Positions 10,930 through 24,121 of a DNA stretch of 56,422 nt are shown in pieces. The stretch covers positions 17,434 to 73,855 of the forward strand of contig NW_014577329.1 in assembly GCF_000485595.1 (NCBI RefSeq), read 5' to 3'. The stretch comes from Priapulus caudatus. Taxonomy: Eukaryota > Priapulida > Priapulimorpha > Priapulimorphida > Priapulidae. The position numbers and the translations under genes were made by a program. The first letter of the stretch is position 1. Each line of letters begins with the position of its first letter. Below the pieces are notes generated by a model. The model was not told the DNA's origin and did not search any database. It saw only the letters and a program-made list of their open reading frames with translations.

Positions 10930-13900
10930 AGCAGCGTCATTCTTGAATCGCCGACGCGACGACGGCATAGAAATAATTGGGTTCCCATTGTGATGTAAAG
11001 ATGGGGCGCGCGCGTGTGTGTATAGGTGTAAATGATCTGTATTTGTCGTGCATGCAGAGTCAATCGAAACCAGTGTTGTTGTTTTGTAAAACAAAAGACA
11101 GAGGTAATTTGGTAGTGATCTGTCGTGGCTGCGTGGTAGCGCCACCTGCGAGAATGGGCATCTGTCCCTTTGCAGTATTTAGGATTTGGATTTATATTGA
11201 CATGTGTTGCTTGGGCATGTCGTCTATCAGTCAGATCTTGTGACAAGGAATGCGGTGAAGATACAGAACGGTGATTGTGTGTCACACACACACATTTGCT
11301 CGTCGCACTTAATTATGTATCTCGAGACAGCTTATGTCGTTTCGAATACAGCTCTGCCTGGAATTGCTACGTTTGTGTGCCGATAGAAAGCAAGTCTTGG
11401 AACACCGATTCAACATTTCTCATAGGCAAAATTTTGCTGAATATCCCTAGCGCTCTACTCATGAGCGAGTAGCTTGCGTAATGAGTTTAAACAAGTATAC
11501 AGGCCCTGGGCAGATTCCTAAAGGGATTACTATGGAATTTTCAGATGTTTTCTTTCGAATTGGGGCAAACCGATTTGAACGTAGCGTTAATGTTTTTTTT
11601 GTTAAAGCATTTGTAATCGTATTCATATTTATATTGCCAAACAGGCGCACTGTTGCAGAAGTAAACGCCTGTACACTTGTTTCCGTTATTGACCTGATGA
11701 GGCGAATCGTACGTGTGACACTAGCTGAGTTAGGAGCAAACGCACTACATTACATTGATGTCTATAAACCAGGCCACGAATGCCTGTCGTTACGGAACCA
11801 GGTGATTTGATAGATAATCTCACTAAGGGAAGAAAAGGGAGTGGTTAAAAGAAAGGGTCGTTCGTCCAAGCACGCGTATATCAATGTGCACAGCAGCATG
11901 TGCGTGCACGTCTGCCTGCCTTCTGTGCACCAGGCTGTGATAGAATCACGAAAACAGAGAGTGTCGTAGGCAGGGTCTGACTGCTGCTACGGTGTCTGTC
12001 ATGTGCACTGGATGCATGCGTCGTCGTCCCTCTTCTGGTTGAATGCCTTTGTTCAATAGAGGGCGCTTTTCACGGTCCCGACTCTGCGGGCTCAATGCTG
12101 GCCACTACTATGTGTCCAGTTTTCGTGTTTGTAATTATTTACCTTTTTTGAAATTTGGCTAAAGCTGTTGTAATGGGTATTTTGCCAATGATTGTGCTAT
12201 GGTACACAGCGCCGATCCATGGCTTTATTTTACATATGTACACATAATTACATAGTTTGACTTGTGCGGCCGTGCCCTATTTCACCTACTACTACAATAT
12301 GTGTGCTAGTTCCCATTTAGAAATTAAATTGTGTGAATTGTACATAATATAATTTTTTTGTAAAACATGTAAATATTGTTGACTGTTGCAGTAGCTTATA
12401 CATAATACATACTTTAGTCAAAAGAACAGCCAAAAGGTTTTCGGCAAACATTTGTGCTACGTGTTACGCATTTCCGCCTTTTCACTAAACATACATGCCG
12501 TTGGGCCGCGCTGGCCATGCCGCGGGTGACAGCCGACTGCTTCACTTGTCTGCTTTATGTTCATCTTGATCGTGGTGCAGCGGTGGACCAGCACGTCGGT
12601 AATTCTCGCGCGTCGAAGCTTGTCGACAACACCTGCATATTTAATCGGCCGACTAGCGTCGCTGACGGGAGAAGTGAAGTCAAACTCAGTGCGTGTTACT
12701 CGATGGTGGTGAGTGGCCCCTGCTGTGAGAGTCGGCGGTGATGTCCCCGCGTGGGGTTGTCGCTCGCTTCTCCCGTGCAGCAGGTTTCGTGCGGCAGCAA
12801 GGTATCGGCTCCCTCTGTAATGCGCCGCTGTTGTGAATCAATACCCGTACAGCATGGTCGTGGTGCGAGAGATCACCTGGGGTGTAGTTGGGAAGGCAAG
12901 CGGCTTTGACACCAGGTGACGCACGCACGCGCCAGGAAAAGGGAATCCCCGGATGGGAAGAGGAACGTCGGTCGTTGTGTCTAATTTATTGGCACGACGA
13001 AATTTTGGCGTCAAGACGGGGAGTCACCGGCCGTAGAAAGCGTGTGTGCATGTATCGGGTGTTGGATCTGTGATGGCAGTCGCTATAGTGTAAATCGATT
13101 TCGGTGAAGTTTGTGATGGGTGATGGTGGCTGAGCTTTTCGTATTTTGTGGCAAGCCGGTTCCGTGTTATTACCGATTCCCCATATTTTATCCCTTTGAA
13201 TGTTAGAACGAAGTATGATCTCTGTTTAGCAACGTACTGGGAATGTGCTTCTTGGCCATGTTGTTGAGCAGGGATGCCGGCTGATTGCTCGTTGACTGTC
13301 TCACCCTGAAGATGACGAATACTATAGCTAGGTATAATTGCGAATTGAACAGTCGATGCAGTTACCATCAGTACGGTTCTAGGTGATGCTGTCTATACGT
13401 GTAACGTTGCACACGTATACGGCTTATCTAATCATGCCAGAGCTACGTTTTACTACACAGTATGAAGTACAGCACTGTATGTTGTATTACCTATTGGAAA
13501 GCAGACTATTTATGCGGAATGTGGAAAGTATAGATAATTGTGAGCCCGTCGGATAGATGTGTCTACCATTCACTGCTTTCGGTGGTTTAATAACTTATCC
13601 ATGGCACACTGTGTGTACGTACATTCACTGGTGCGAATTGTGCACGGTGCTCTCCTCGCACTATTCTTCTTAATATATTGCCATAGTGTGGTCTCTATGT
13701 GTGCCATACGTGTACCGTGCGTGAGTGAAGTTGTAGAGTGCATTTTACGGTCAGTAGTGTGGTGTAGCACTATAGCACTGGAAATATTGGAAATGCGTTT
13801 GAAGAAAAATAAATTATGTTTAACAGCCATGCACTCTCTCGTTTTTCACTGCAGTCTCTCGTTTGCTGGCTTGCGTGTTGTTATTTGATTATTCTCTCTA

Positions 13901-14990
13901 AATGCCATTGTATTATTTCTTTCACATGACAGCTTCTTATACACTCAACTGTTTAGATGTTCGAAGCTTCATCATTGATTTTAGATGGCTCTCGTACCTA
14001 TCGTAAATTCACATAAAATTTTCAACAAATATACATACGATGCTACCTTTATAAACCTACACATTTGGTAGGAAAATAGTTTTATTTAAATTAATATTTA
14101 ATATTAAATATCACCCATACACAATGATAGTTACACATGTACACATAAGAAATAAACCCATCGCAACCATATCAAAGCCATGACCTAATTAAACATTTTA
14201 GTACCACATAATCGCAAGTGAATAAAAAAAAACTATTGTGGGTTGTGAGTGATAATCATTTGAAATAAAACCCTTGAATTTTTATAATGAAGCTGTTTAC
14301 TTTACACAAATTCACTGAAGTGGTTTTTATGTCCCACAGACTCTGTACATATATAGTAAGCCATATAAAGGTTAGCACTTGCCCAGATTTCTGCATTAAT
14401 TTCAATAAAAATTGAGTTGATTTACAATACCTTTTTAAGATAGCACTGGTAAGATGCATGAAGATTGAAGAATATCGATAACTACTCGATGGCAACCTTA
14501 GAGATTTTACTATTAGATGCAGTTAAATTGGGCATTAATTGTATTACAAACTATTTCCAAAGTTTAATACTAGTGATATATAAACGGGCATGGCAAAATG
14601 TTTAGTGTATGTACCATGTTAGTCCAGTGCATCTTAGATCATCACTGAGGGGCAGTACAAGCACTACTGTTACAAATAACATATTGATGATTTAAAAATA
14701 ACTTGTTATTATTACTGCACAGCAAAAATTGATATGCCAGTTAAACAAAATTCAATTTAACTGAAAATTGTGAAAAAAAACAGGAGTTGCGTTATCTCTA
14801 AGCAAAAGAAAGGGTTAAAACAATGCGATACAATGGGGATTATATACCAGAGTTACACTGCTCATTAAAGGATAAAGAAGAAGATAGCTTATGTATCATC
14901 ATATGCTATGTTCAAGTGTTTACTGAAGCTAGACATGGCAGTGTAACTGAACATTCTTGATCTCTGTTTTAACATCACATAGCAAAAATA
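10930..14990. other. Region between UBE2A and UFSP2, no gene recognised
   Basis: It should contain the 3' UTR of UBE2A on the plus strand and that of UFSP2 on the minus strand. Possible poly(A) hexamers exist (ATTAAA near 12323, AATAAA near 13808) but none is convincing. Open frames of 80-140 codons show neither family resemblance nor splice support. Confidence 0.5.
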
Positions 14991-17900
14991 TCAAAGTACT
15001 CTTGGCCGCTGTGGCATGCACATGTTGTAATATGCATTCTGGTCCCAGAAATTTACACTTTTCCATCCGCACCAGCCCTGCAAACAAAGCAACGTACTGC
15101 AGACAAGATCAAATTATTTGATCATTACCTATTTATCTATAGCTGATTACCCTGTATGGATGTATAGATGAAAATATGTGTATACCAAATCTATATTCCT
15201 AAGATACAATCAGGAGTCTATCAATAGATATATTGATAGACTCCTGATACAATATATACCAATCCCTATATGCATAAGACTCACTACATTACTACTTACT
15301 ACCATCACAATTGCATTTAACTGAAAATGCCAATATTGGTATGACATTGGTATGACATTGGTAGGGAGACGTGACCCTAGGTAGTGCATAATTTCCGTTA
15401 AAATAGATTTAAATCATGCTACATACATGCCAGCTTTTCAGCTGCAGGCTACAGACTTAGACAGGGATATTTCTTATTTGTTAATTTAAGAGGAGAAGGA
15501 TTGCAATATCTTATGAACCACTCTTAGTTTTAGTTATAATATGGACGAATTTGGCCTAAAATAAAAAAATTCTGTTAAACAGCAGTTAGGTATAACTATA
15601 ATTGCACTTTTGTGATTAGCCCTCGGTTTGTAACATGCAAAATAAATCGGGAATAAAAATTCTAGGGTATAGTGGCCCTTTAAATAATTATAGCAGTCTA
15701 TGTTACGCTGATAGGGTCTATGTCCCCCAGGGTACTGCCGGAACGTACCCTGGTACTAAATACTACTATCTAATACGCCGGACCGTACCTTGCCTACTCC
15801 ACTTACGAGTCTAGGGAGCCGCCTACGCCTACTCCCTAACCCTAACCCTAACTCTAACCCTAACCCTAACCATATCAGCTAGATAGTTACCAGCGTACGT
15901 TCCGGTATACCGTACCGTACCCAGGGTACGTTCCGGCAGTACCTTAGGGGACATAGACCCTATGAGCCTATGTTACAGTGTACGTATGTTCATGTTTAGC
16001 AATACCTTGGTCTGAATGACTTTAAGGTCCTCTCCTCCAGTGTAGTGTGGATCAAGAATGAGGAATTTAACATCTCCTGTTACCTCATTCCAATCCACAC
16101 CAAGAATTGTATGTGCCAACACACCACCACCTATAAAAACAAGATTTCCATATACTGTTCCTTAGATGCAATGATCACAACCCAACTCAAACTAACTGTG
16201 CTGTGACTGTTAGCGCTGTGGTGTTGGTTCGCTGTATGGCTGTGACAGAGATTACTGTGACCGTGGTTAAGTGCGTGTCTGTAGTAGAATACTGAACGTT
16301 GTAATGTGGAGTACACATAAATATTATTTCTTACCGATCATGATGGGTGTGCCATGCACCTGGAAATGAACAGCAAGCTCTCTAGCTTTGGTGCCCATCT
16401 CTGACCCTGCATTCACAAACAACAGCTTGGACGTGACCTGAAAATGCAACCAGAATGTATTTATTATATAACAGCAAATCTATTGTGCGGCACACAAAGT
16501 GAGATATTTCCAAACCAAAGCTTAAAATTTTCAACCAAAATGAAGTATGGTAGAAAATCTCACATGCATATACTCGATAAATAGCCTACTCAAAAATAGC
16601 CTGAAGCTAAAAGAAGACATTTAAAGAACATACCTGCAACAGATGATCTAAGACAAAGCTCACTTCACTGGAGCCAATCCATTGCCTGGAGTCAATAAAT
16701 GTTTTAGGCTTATCTCCAATTTCCACTAGAGCCTGCGGAAGATGCATTATCCGATTAAATTCATGTGTATAATTGATGTACAGAGCCAGAGCATAACTAT
16801 TAGAATAGCTCTATGAAAATATGTGTTACCAGCCATTAATGCAGAATGTCTCTCCTAAAGATTAGTGACCAAAAATAAGTTCACAAATGACAGAACGAAG
16901 CTGGACTTCATTGTCGCCACCAATAGCAATATATACCTCTTGGATTTCTCTGTGCGTTGGAATGCTTCTGTTAGTGTAGCCCTGGTGGCGGAACCAGGAA
17001 ATAATGGTCTGCAGAGACCTATACGCACAGCCCCAGTGGTTGTCATCTATTCGGTCTTGCATGTAGTGGTGGTACGCATACACACCCTGCACCAAGTACT
17101 GTCTTCCACCATTCACTGTACCCAAAAATATGTAAAGCAGTTGCAATTACCAAGTGACTTAATTTGTCTTAGTGAACTTTAAAGTGAAATACTGTACCAG
17201 TAGATAGATAGTCACTGCTTGCAGATATGTATTGCTACAACTGAAAGCCCCTATGAGAACAAAATGCCATGACTTCATGTACCGTTGATAATTTCCTGTT
17301 AATTCGTAGATGTTGCCTTCGGCATGGCATGACTCAAGATACTATATACTTTACAAATACATATACATATATAATATATATATATATAGTATCTTGTCTT
17401 TGGTATATTCTTGTTTCTTGCATTCGATTTATAACACCGTACATAATATGGTTATATTACGTTATATAGAGATAGAGTATAGACAGAGAGTATTATATAG
17501 AGTAAAATATACACACGCTCAGTCAAAAGGAAAACAATTTAAGGATCAGCATGACATCTGTATTGAACATGAGTTTAAAATGCAAAACAAATCGATCATA
17601 AATGAAAGTGTCAATGACACTGTAGCTCACACAAAAAAGGACACAAATGAGTGAGTGAGAAGAAGTCAGTTTTAATTGAGCAATCATCGACGTACATTAT
17701 AGAAACGAAGAGTATATATGGGAGAACTCCCATTATATACTCTGATAATTATGTGTAATTTTTTTATGTGAAAATAAATGTTTGAGATGTGAAAGTCTGA
17801 GATGTGGGCGAGTGATGGCGTTACACTAAATGATCGCCATTTAACGTTTTTATAATATTCAGATTTAGGCACTGCCTAAATGCGGAGCTCCCGATGTGCA

Positions 17901-20900
17901 ACGTGTAAGATTGAGAGGATACGCTTATTCCACGTAGCTGCTATATACCACGTGACAATGGTGTTTCCCTGCCCATAACACAACTTTGTCAAAGGATAAT
18001 TGGTTGCATGGAAGTGTTTACTTCGTATGAGTTTTTCTAGGCGGTAGCACACGGTTTCCATCTGTATATCGCAATAATAATTTATAAAACCAAAATGAAT
18101 CACAATTTGTGATGGTAGATGGCGCTATACCCGCTTTGATGTTAGCGGATGCGTTCGAAATAAATAGTTATGCTGCGTTCCGACATGTTTTGTAAAACTT
18201 TACTCTAATATAGACGTTTTATCGGCAGGGTGGCGAGGAAAACCAATTTTTCATTAAAGATATTGTCAATGAAATCTTGTAAAACAAACCAGACGAGTGT
18301 GACACCACAGACTGTTTATCTGCGTGTCTATATAATATGCCTATATAATTGCCAAAACCTACCTAATTTGCATAATTTTTTTCAAATATCAAAACCCCTG
18401 TAATACGTTTTGGGGCCAGCCCTTATTCATTCACATACCAAAAAATTCCAAAATCCAGTTATCGTTGACCGTAGCCAAATGTTGACGGAAGGACGAACGG
18501 ACGACGACGGCGACGACGACGACACCCATGGCAATAGCCTCATCTTGACGATGTCAAGGTGAGCTAAACATGGTCTACATGCTTACCACCAGATGGCAAA
18601 AGCCCTACATGAGGGTTAGTAAGATACCCGCGATCGCCTGGCTACATGCACTAAAAAGTGCATTCAGCCTTTTTCAACAATGGCCGATCGTCTGGTAGGT
18701 GTAATCTCTCATGCAGTTCTTTTCGGTAGCTCTCTGTAATGAACGCGATAAAAATGGATATCAAGAACAAGAATATTTTGCATCACTCTCTAACTCTAAC
18801 ATGCTGAAGCAATTGCGATTCTATTATAAAATATTCTATTAGGACGAATTAGGTGTTTTTTACCTGCTAGTAGGGGAATTTCGGGTATTGCATTCTACTC
18901 AGTTCTGCCCTTTCTGGCATACTCATAAATGTTAATGAATTTTGTAAATTCCATTTAGCACAAGATATAAGCACAAGAGAAGCAAAGAATGGTATGGAAT
19001 TGACAGTAAGCATTTATCAGGTTATACAGATAACACATAACTATAGTTACTCACTGGATAGATTAGCAGATCTGCAAGTTAATTAAAACATATTCAATAT
19101 TAGGCATTCCTGACAATGCTAAGTAGAAATCATAACTACAATCATTCACAAGCATGACTTTGTATACCTAGCGCTGCATCATCCATGCTGTCAGGATATA
19201 TAGTTGTCACAAGGTGTTCAAGCATGTCTGGGTTGAAGTGGTGGGGCCTCATCAATGACGACTGCACACACTGTGTCGACATAATTATCACAAGGTTGTA
19301 AATTATGTAATTTCTGACACAATCTCTAATGCGACAGCAATCGCATTGTTATGCAATGCTATATATACATCAGTGCTTGACACTCGGGAAAATTTATTTC
19401 TTCTGGCCCAAAATGAAAAGTGGTAGCCCAATTTTCCATTGGTATTTCTACCATGACGTACAACGGTACATGACTTTAGGCCCTACAAGCTTGTCACATT
19501 GAACACAAAGCCACATTTGCATCATGCATGCCACATTTGCAAAAACGCAGGGGCACATATGGAACCACGCTAACACGGCGACAAGTTTTAAATCAGCATT
19601 ATCTCCATTTACATAGGAAAGCCGTGTCCGCCGAGTGTTGCGATAAATCGAAATCCGAGCACTTGTTTTGCGCTGTGTTAACGCCGAACAGAAATTGTAC
19701 TCGCCCAAAGATTTTATTTTGGGCCTGTAATATTTTGTTTTTGGTATTTTTTAATCGCCCAGCAGAGGTTTTGGTCGCCAATGGCAACCGGGCGACCGGC
19801 TGTGTCGAGCACTGTACATTGTGTAGACAAAGAGATCAGGTGGATATACTATTGATAATAGTGCTAACATATACCTTGTGGAATTTCCTGAAGCTCAAGT
19901 CAATGGCATCCAGTTGGCGGCACACAGCTTGACACAGTACGACCGTCATTTTAGCAGCAGGATCAGACTCCATCACTATGGCAACTGCATCTATGGAAAG
20001 CTGGTGTATCACAGTGGTAAAAGCCTCTGAAACATAAAATAAAAATCACTGGGTAATCGCTCCTACGTGTTTAGCGAATTTCATCTTGCTTTAGTAGACT
20101 TGCTGCTATAATGTAAATCATCATTTAAGTTTTACAGCAATATATAACATTTTACAAGACCAATTTCTAGTATTTCACTGCTACATACAATAAACTGTCA
20201 TTATGCATTGCATATATATTGGGCAGCATGCCTCCTTCATGAATGGTTAAATTATTACATACATCTATCTTACCTGAATATCACAACACTACAGTACATC
20301 AATTTGACATTCTTTTTAATTCCTTCCATGGAAACTGCACACCTAACGACAGCCTGTATCTTAATTTGGCACATGGGAATGTAATTACGTTGTCTATCAT
20401 GATGAGCCGGTAGCGTTATTTCTCATACGTACTCATTTCTAGCTGGATAACAGGTATGCACGTGAGAGTCCTTCCAACAGCATTATCACCTGTTGTCTGT
20501 AGTAGCAGGCCTACATCCACAACAGCCTAGAGCAACAACAACAGTGTTGTTCACCATCACCATCATCGTCATCACCATGCACCATCATCGTCGTCGTCGT
20601 CGTCGTCGTCGTCGTCATCATCATCATCATCATCATCACAACCACTGTTTTAATCACAGGCAACATCATCACCACAACTCACGCACACTCACTCGTTTCT
20701 GCACGGTCTTCTTTTTCGCCTCCATCGCTCTAGCGTCATCTGTCTGCAGTGATGCCCACAGGTCAGAGACAAACATCAGGCTACTGCTGGCATCCTTCTG
20801 CAGCAGCACATTGCTCTGCCGTACGTGGAATGCAGAGACGTTGCTGCTCACCAGCTGCTTAAGGTCTGACACTGCACTTCTGATACTCGCCAATGTCTCA

Positions 20901-22261
20901 CCTGCAACACTTTATAGACTCAACAACCGAGCAGATGTATCTAATACAATACCGAGGATGACGATTTTTTCAGACTTCACATTAGCAACCAACTATGAGG
21001 CTAGACAGAGAAAGATTCTGCTTTTTGCACTTCTCATTACATACGTTATAGTTTAACAGTATACTGGTTTATGTTTCTATATACCTCCTACATCAAGACT
21101 ACTTGCTTCTTGGTTAGATGGAATGCAGACTATATGACAGAATTATTCAACATATAATACTTACATATATTGCCACTAAGGTCAAAACTGAGTCGTAGCT
21201 TGCCCTGGACTCTTAGCACAACTTTATCCGAAGGCACGTCCGAGATGCAGCATGCAGGCTGAGATATAACTGTGTTCCTGAATAAACCAACAAAAAAGTG
21301 TGATAACTGTTTAGACCTTTGGTTGATATTCCCTTTTGATAAATTCTTTCTGATGTTTAAAATATAAATTCTATAATGTTAAAACTATAGGTTCTGCTAC
21401 AGGGAGTCATAAGCTAATACCACATATAGTAACTTGTTTCAAGGTGTCAACAATAAAAAGGAGATTACCCAAATAAAGTATACGGTAGTACGAATACATA
21501 CACCCACCTGATGTCATACTGATAGATATTACTGGGCTTAACACCCGCCACTAAATGTACTGCTACAATGCATGGCGACTCACATCCAGAAATCTCCTGC
21601 AACCACAACAAATTATCAATGTAATGAACCAATGCACAGTTATTTACTATGTCTTACCTGCATTTAAGAAATGTGAAGGGAGTTTCTCATAAGTGTATAT
21701 ATGACATTCGTTTTTCCAACATAAGTTGCAAATTAAAAAGAGACAGTATTGCATGTCAAAACATTACACTTAATTGTTCTATTTTGATTATTACAAATGG
21801 TTGTTTTCACCTAGTTTAATTCTGCTATGACCCACCTGAAATTCAGCAGTTAGATTCTTGAATGCAAACTGCTTTACGTGCTCCTCGGTAATTGTCTCCT
21901 GACTACCATAATACACACCACATATTCCTACACCTGGAGCAATATTAAGTCACCATAATTAATCAGTTATATAAGTTATATTAAGTTATTATAGGTTCAT
22001 GTTATCAGAATCGAAACTTAGAATTGTTGACTTTACATGGACAGCTCTATGCCCTGGGGAGCAGGTTCAGGCTACCACCTTCCAAATTTCGGTATTGTGC
22101 ATACCTCCAGGGAGAAGAACTAGAGTTTCTTTCAGCTGGCTAACAAGCGAAGACAATTTCTGAACACGACATGAAAGTGCTCCAATTACTATCCATTTCT
22201 CTCGATTCCAAATCCCACACAAATAGCCATATGACTCAGGTCCAACACAAGACTCCAGTGC
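14991..22261 (-). CDS. UFSP2: UFM1-specific protease 2, 13 exons, 5' end missing
   Basis: Exons in transcript order: 22261-22105, 21927-21836, 21596-21508, 21277-21165, 20901-20693, 20526-20433, 20026-19875, 19261-19168, 17115-16937, 16732-16634, 16437-16335, 16130-16006, 15077-14991. They join without a frame break to 1593 nt (530 aa plus TGA). The product is a cysteine peptidase that matures UFM1 and removes it from conjugates, mainly at the endoplasmic reticulum. The C-terminal peptidase domain is unmistakable: YHHYMQD oxyanion segment, catalytic Cys in [27 protein letters not shown], catalytic Asp and His in LILDPHYTG, and the end GWCGWK..FW..NAYYN.C.PQRP. The invariant Gly before WGC is His here. 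The first exon listed begins in phase 0 without a Met, so upstream exon(s) are unassigned. The last intron carries two mobile insertions. Confidence 0.95.
15211..15246. mobile_element. 36-bp palindromic CAGGAGT micro-element A
   Basis: CAGGAGTCTATCAATA and its complement form almost the whole 36-bp insertion. ATACAAT (15204-15210) is repeated exactly at 15247-15253, a 7-bp target duplication. It lies in the last intron of UFSP2. Confidence 0.8.
15707..15967. mobile_element. Telomere-repeat-bearing MULE-like MITE, copy 1
   Basis: A 261-bp element with inverted ends GCTSATAGGGTCTATGTCCC and a second inner inverted pair around GGTACTGCCGGAACGTACCC. It is flanked on both sides by CTATGTTAC (15698-15706 and 15968-15976), a perfect 9-bp target duplication. 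The middle has a run of CCCTAA units (about 15831-15868) matching the animal telomere repeat. It sits 38 bases inside the last UFSP2 intron from its donor. Confidence 0.88.
17610..18566. repeat. Interspersed element ending in an AGCTCA hairpin, copy in UFSP2 intron
   Basis: It starts GTCAATGACACTGTAGCTC and ends in GACGATGTCAAGGTGAGCTA preceded by a GGACGACGACG trinucleotide run. Two shorter copies at 32757-33460 and 39771-40486 lack about 350 bp present here (around 17706-18056). That extra part begins with a palindrome AGAGTATATATGGGAG/CTCCCATTATATACTCT. No coding frame is seen. Confidence 0.65.
19371..19814. mobile_element. MITE with CAGTGCTTGACAC ends
   Basis: Ends CAGTGCTTGACAC and GTGTCGAGCACTG are inverted repeats with one mismatch, enclosing 444 bp in a UFSP2 intron. 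TACAT directly precedes the left end and follows the right end, a 5-bp target duplication. CAGTG termini suggest an hAT-type non-autonomous element. Inner open frames show no transposase features. Confidence 0.75.
20579..20640. repeat. CGT/CAT trinucleotide microsatellite in a UFSP2 intron
   Basis: (CGT)n passes into (CAT)n between UFSP2 exons 20433-20526 and 20693-20901. The plus-strand His/Arg-rich frame through it is an artefact. Confidence 0.9.
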
Positions 22262-23353
22262 CTGAAAAAGTTAACATTTTATAGTAAACCATCGAAAGTT
22301 GCACGCTTGAAGATGGCTTTCTGACCAACTTCTCTCAAAATTCCTTTATAAATATAATATTTCTATCATAATATGATCAGGCCTATAGGATTGCCTTTTT
22401 TCACCTCGTACAATTTGCAAAGGAACAGAGGATATAATATATATATATATATATGTAATAAAAACTTTAGACAATACTCATAATCAGACTGGTTCATAAG
22501 TCTACCTGCAGGGCTACGGTACCGCTGGCATTTGCCACCTTCACTACATTTTTACTTGATTACTTCATTAGGACAGTCTTTGTACACTTCTTTTCCCATA
22601 CCCATCACCTGTTTATGCCTTGCTTAGCGCAGATGATAATGTGAACAGTGGCTATAGTTTTTCATGTGTGGCTAAAATTAACTTTGGTGACTCGTCAATG
22701 GTCACTCATGTGATCAAGTCTTCAAGTCTTGGCTCAAACTTTAAGACATCCAGAGGGAGCCCTGTACCTGTGTAACTCTTTGTTCCTGCTACAAAAGCTG
22801 CAGTGGTAGGAAATAGCAGTGAACCTTTGCAGCATGGTACGCTATGCTGTACTGTGTACGTAGCCCGTAATACGTTAGAAAACTCTAGCCAACAAGATAA
22901 AACATCCTGATTTAAGCCTGCAACTCTGGAGTTCAATGCAAATCACCATAAATTGGTCAGATTGAGATTTGGCTGTTTATCAAACGCAATCATACCGAAA
23001 ATACAAATATGCAGCCCTAAATAATTTAAATAGTGACAGTGTTGCATTGCGTCGGCATCACTTATAGCCTGGCACGCTTCGAAGATTCACTGAAGTTCCA
23101 TCGCAGTGTCAGTTGCTTGTATACTATACTACTTTACTAGCCCTAGTGCCCAAACATTTATTTTTATATTGATTAGCTCGATCAAATACCAAAGTTTAGC
23201 CAATACTACTGCTTTGCAAGTGTGTGTTCTTGCTTAGTTCTTAGCTATGTGACTATGTCATGTCTATCATCTCTATGTCTTCTTACTATATTACTTTGTA
23301 AATTTTAATTTTATATTGATTTATTGTATTGCATTTTCACTATTATATTCTTT

Positions 23354-23851
23354 CAGGGTATGAAATTCTGATTTTTTTTGCACCGGCCCAGAGGGTTAAT
23401 TGGCAACAGAAGTTTTTTTTTTATCAGCCCTCACCATAATTTACCAGCCCTCACAAATGTTTTTTTTTTCAAAAAATTAAGATAGGACTGTTTCACCGAC
23501 TCTTGCTTGTCCGAAAAATGTTGTAGTGTGCGGCATCGCATAGTAGCTGTTGAACAGACTATAATGCAGATCGTGAATGATGTCCGTAGTGTTTTTGTCA
23601 ATGTCATGTTTCACGCTTGTATTCTTGATTTCAAATTTGTAAGATGTTGATAAATTATGGCGTGATATCCTTTAGGTAAAACAGTATTGTAGGCTATTTG
23701 CTCATTAATGCTATAAATATAAATGTAGGTACTCGCTCACACGGCTGAAACTACCGCCACCGGCTCGGAGGGCCGGTGTTTTGCCAATGTTACGGCCCTC
23801 CAAATAATTTGCCGGCATATGCCGGTGGGCCGGTGCTAATTTCGTGCCCTG
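23354..23851. mobile_element. MITE with CAGGGTATGAAATT ends
   Basis: Left end CAGGGTATGAAATT and right end TAATTTCGTGCCCTG are imperfect inverted repeats. The inner ends are GC-rich GCACCGGCCC..GGGCCGGTGC. The element at 49282-49656 has the same termini. No clean target duplication could be read. Confidence 0.55.
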
Positions 23852-24121
23852 TTACTTATATGCGATTGTTTCACTTATTGAAGTTATTCATTGTCATAAT
23901 CTGTATGTTTTACAGTTTCAAACAAATAAATTGAATTGAATTGGATTGTATCATTGTAATTAGTAATACGTACTATAGTGTAGTACTAACTACTACTACT
24001 AGTACTATAGTATTAGTACTATAGTATACGTACTACCAGGGGTTAATAATGTCTAATGACAAACTTATTATTGGGGTTTGTCATTATTAACCCCTACCCT
24101 GGTACTACTACTATTACTACT

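Noticed and set aside
20493-21056. 187-codon plus-strand frame with poly-Arg/His
   Set aside because: It runs antisense over two UFSP2 exons and a CGT/CAT microsatellite; the minus strand carries the conserved protein.
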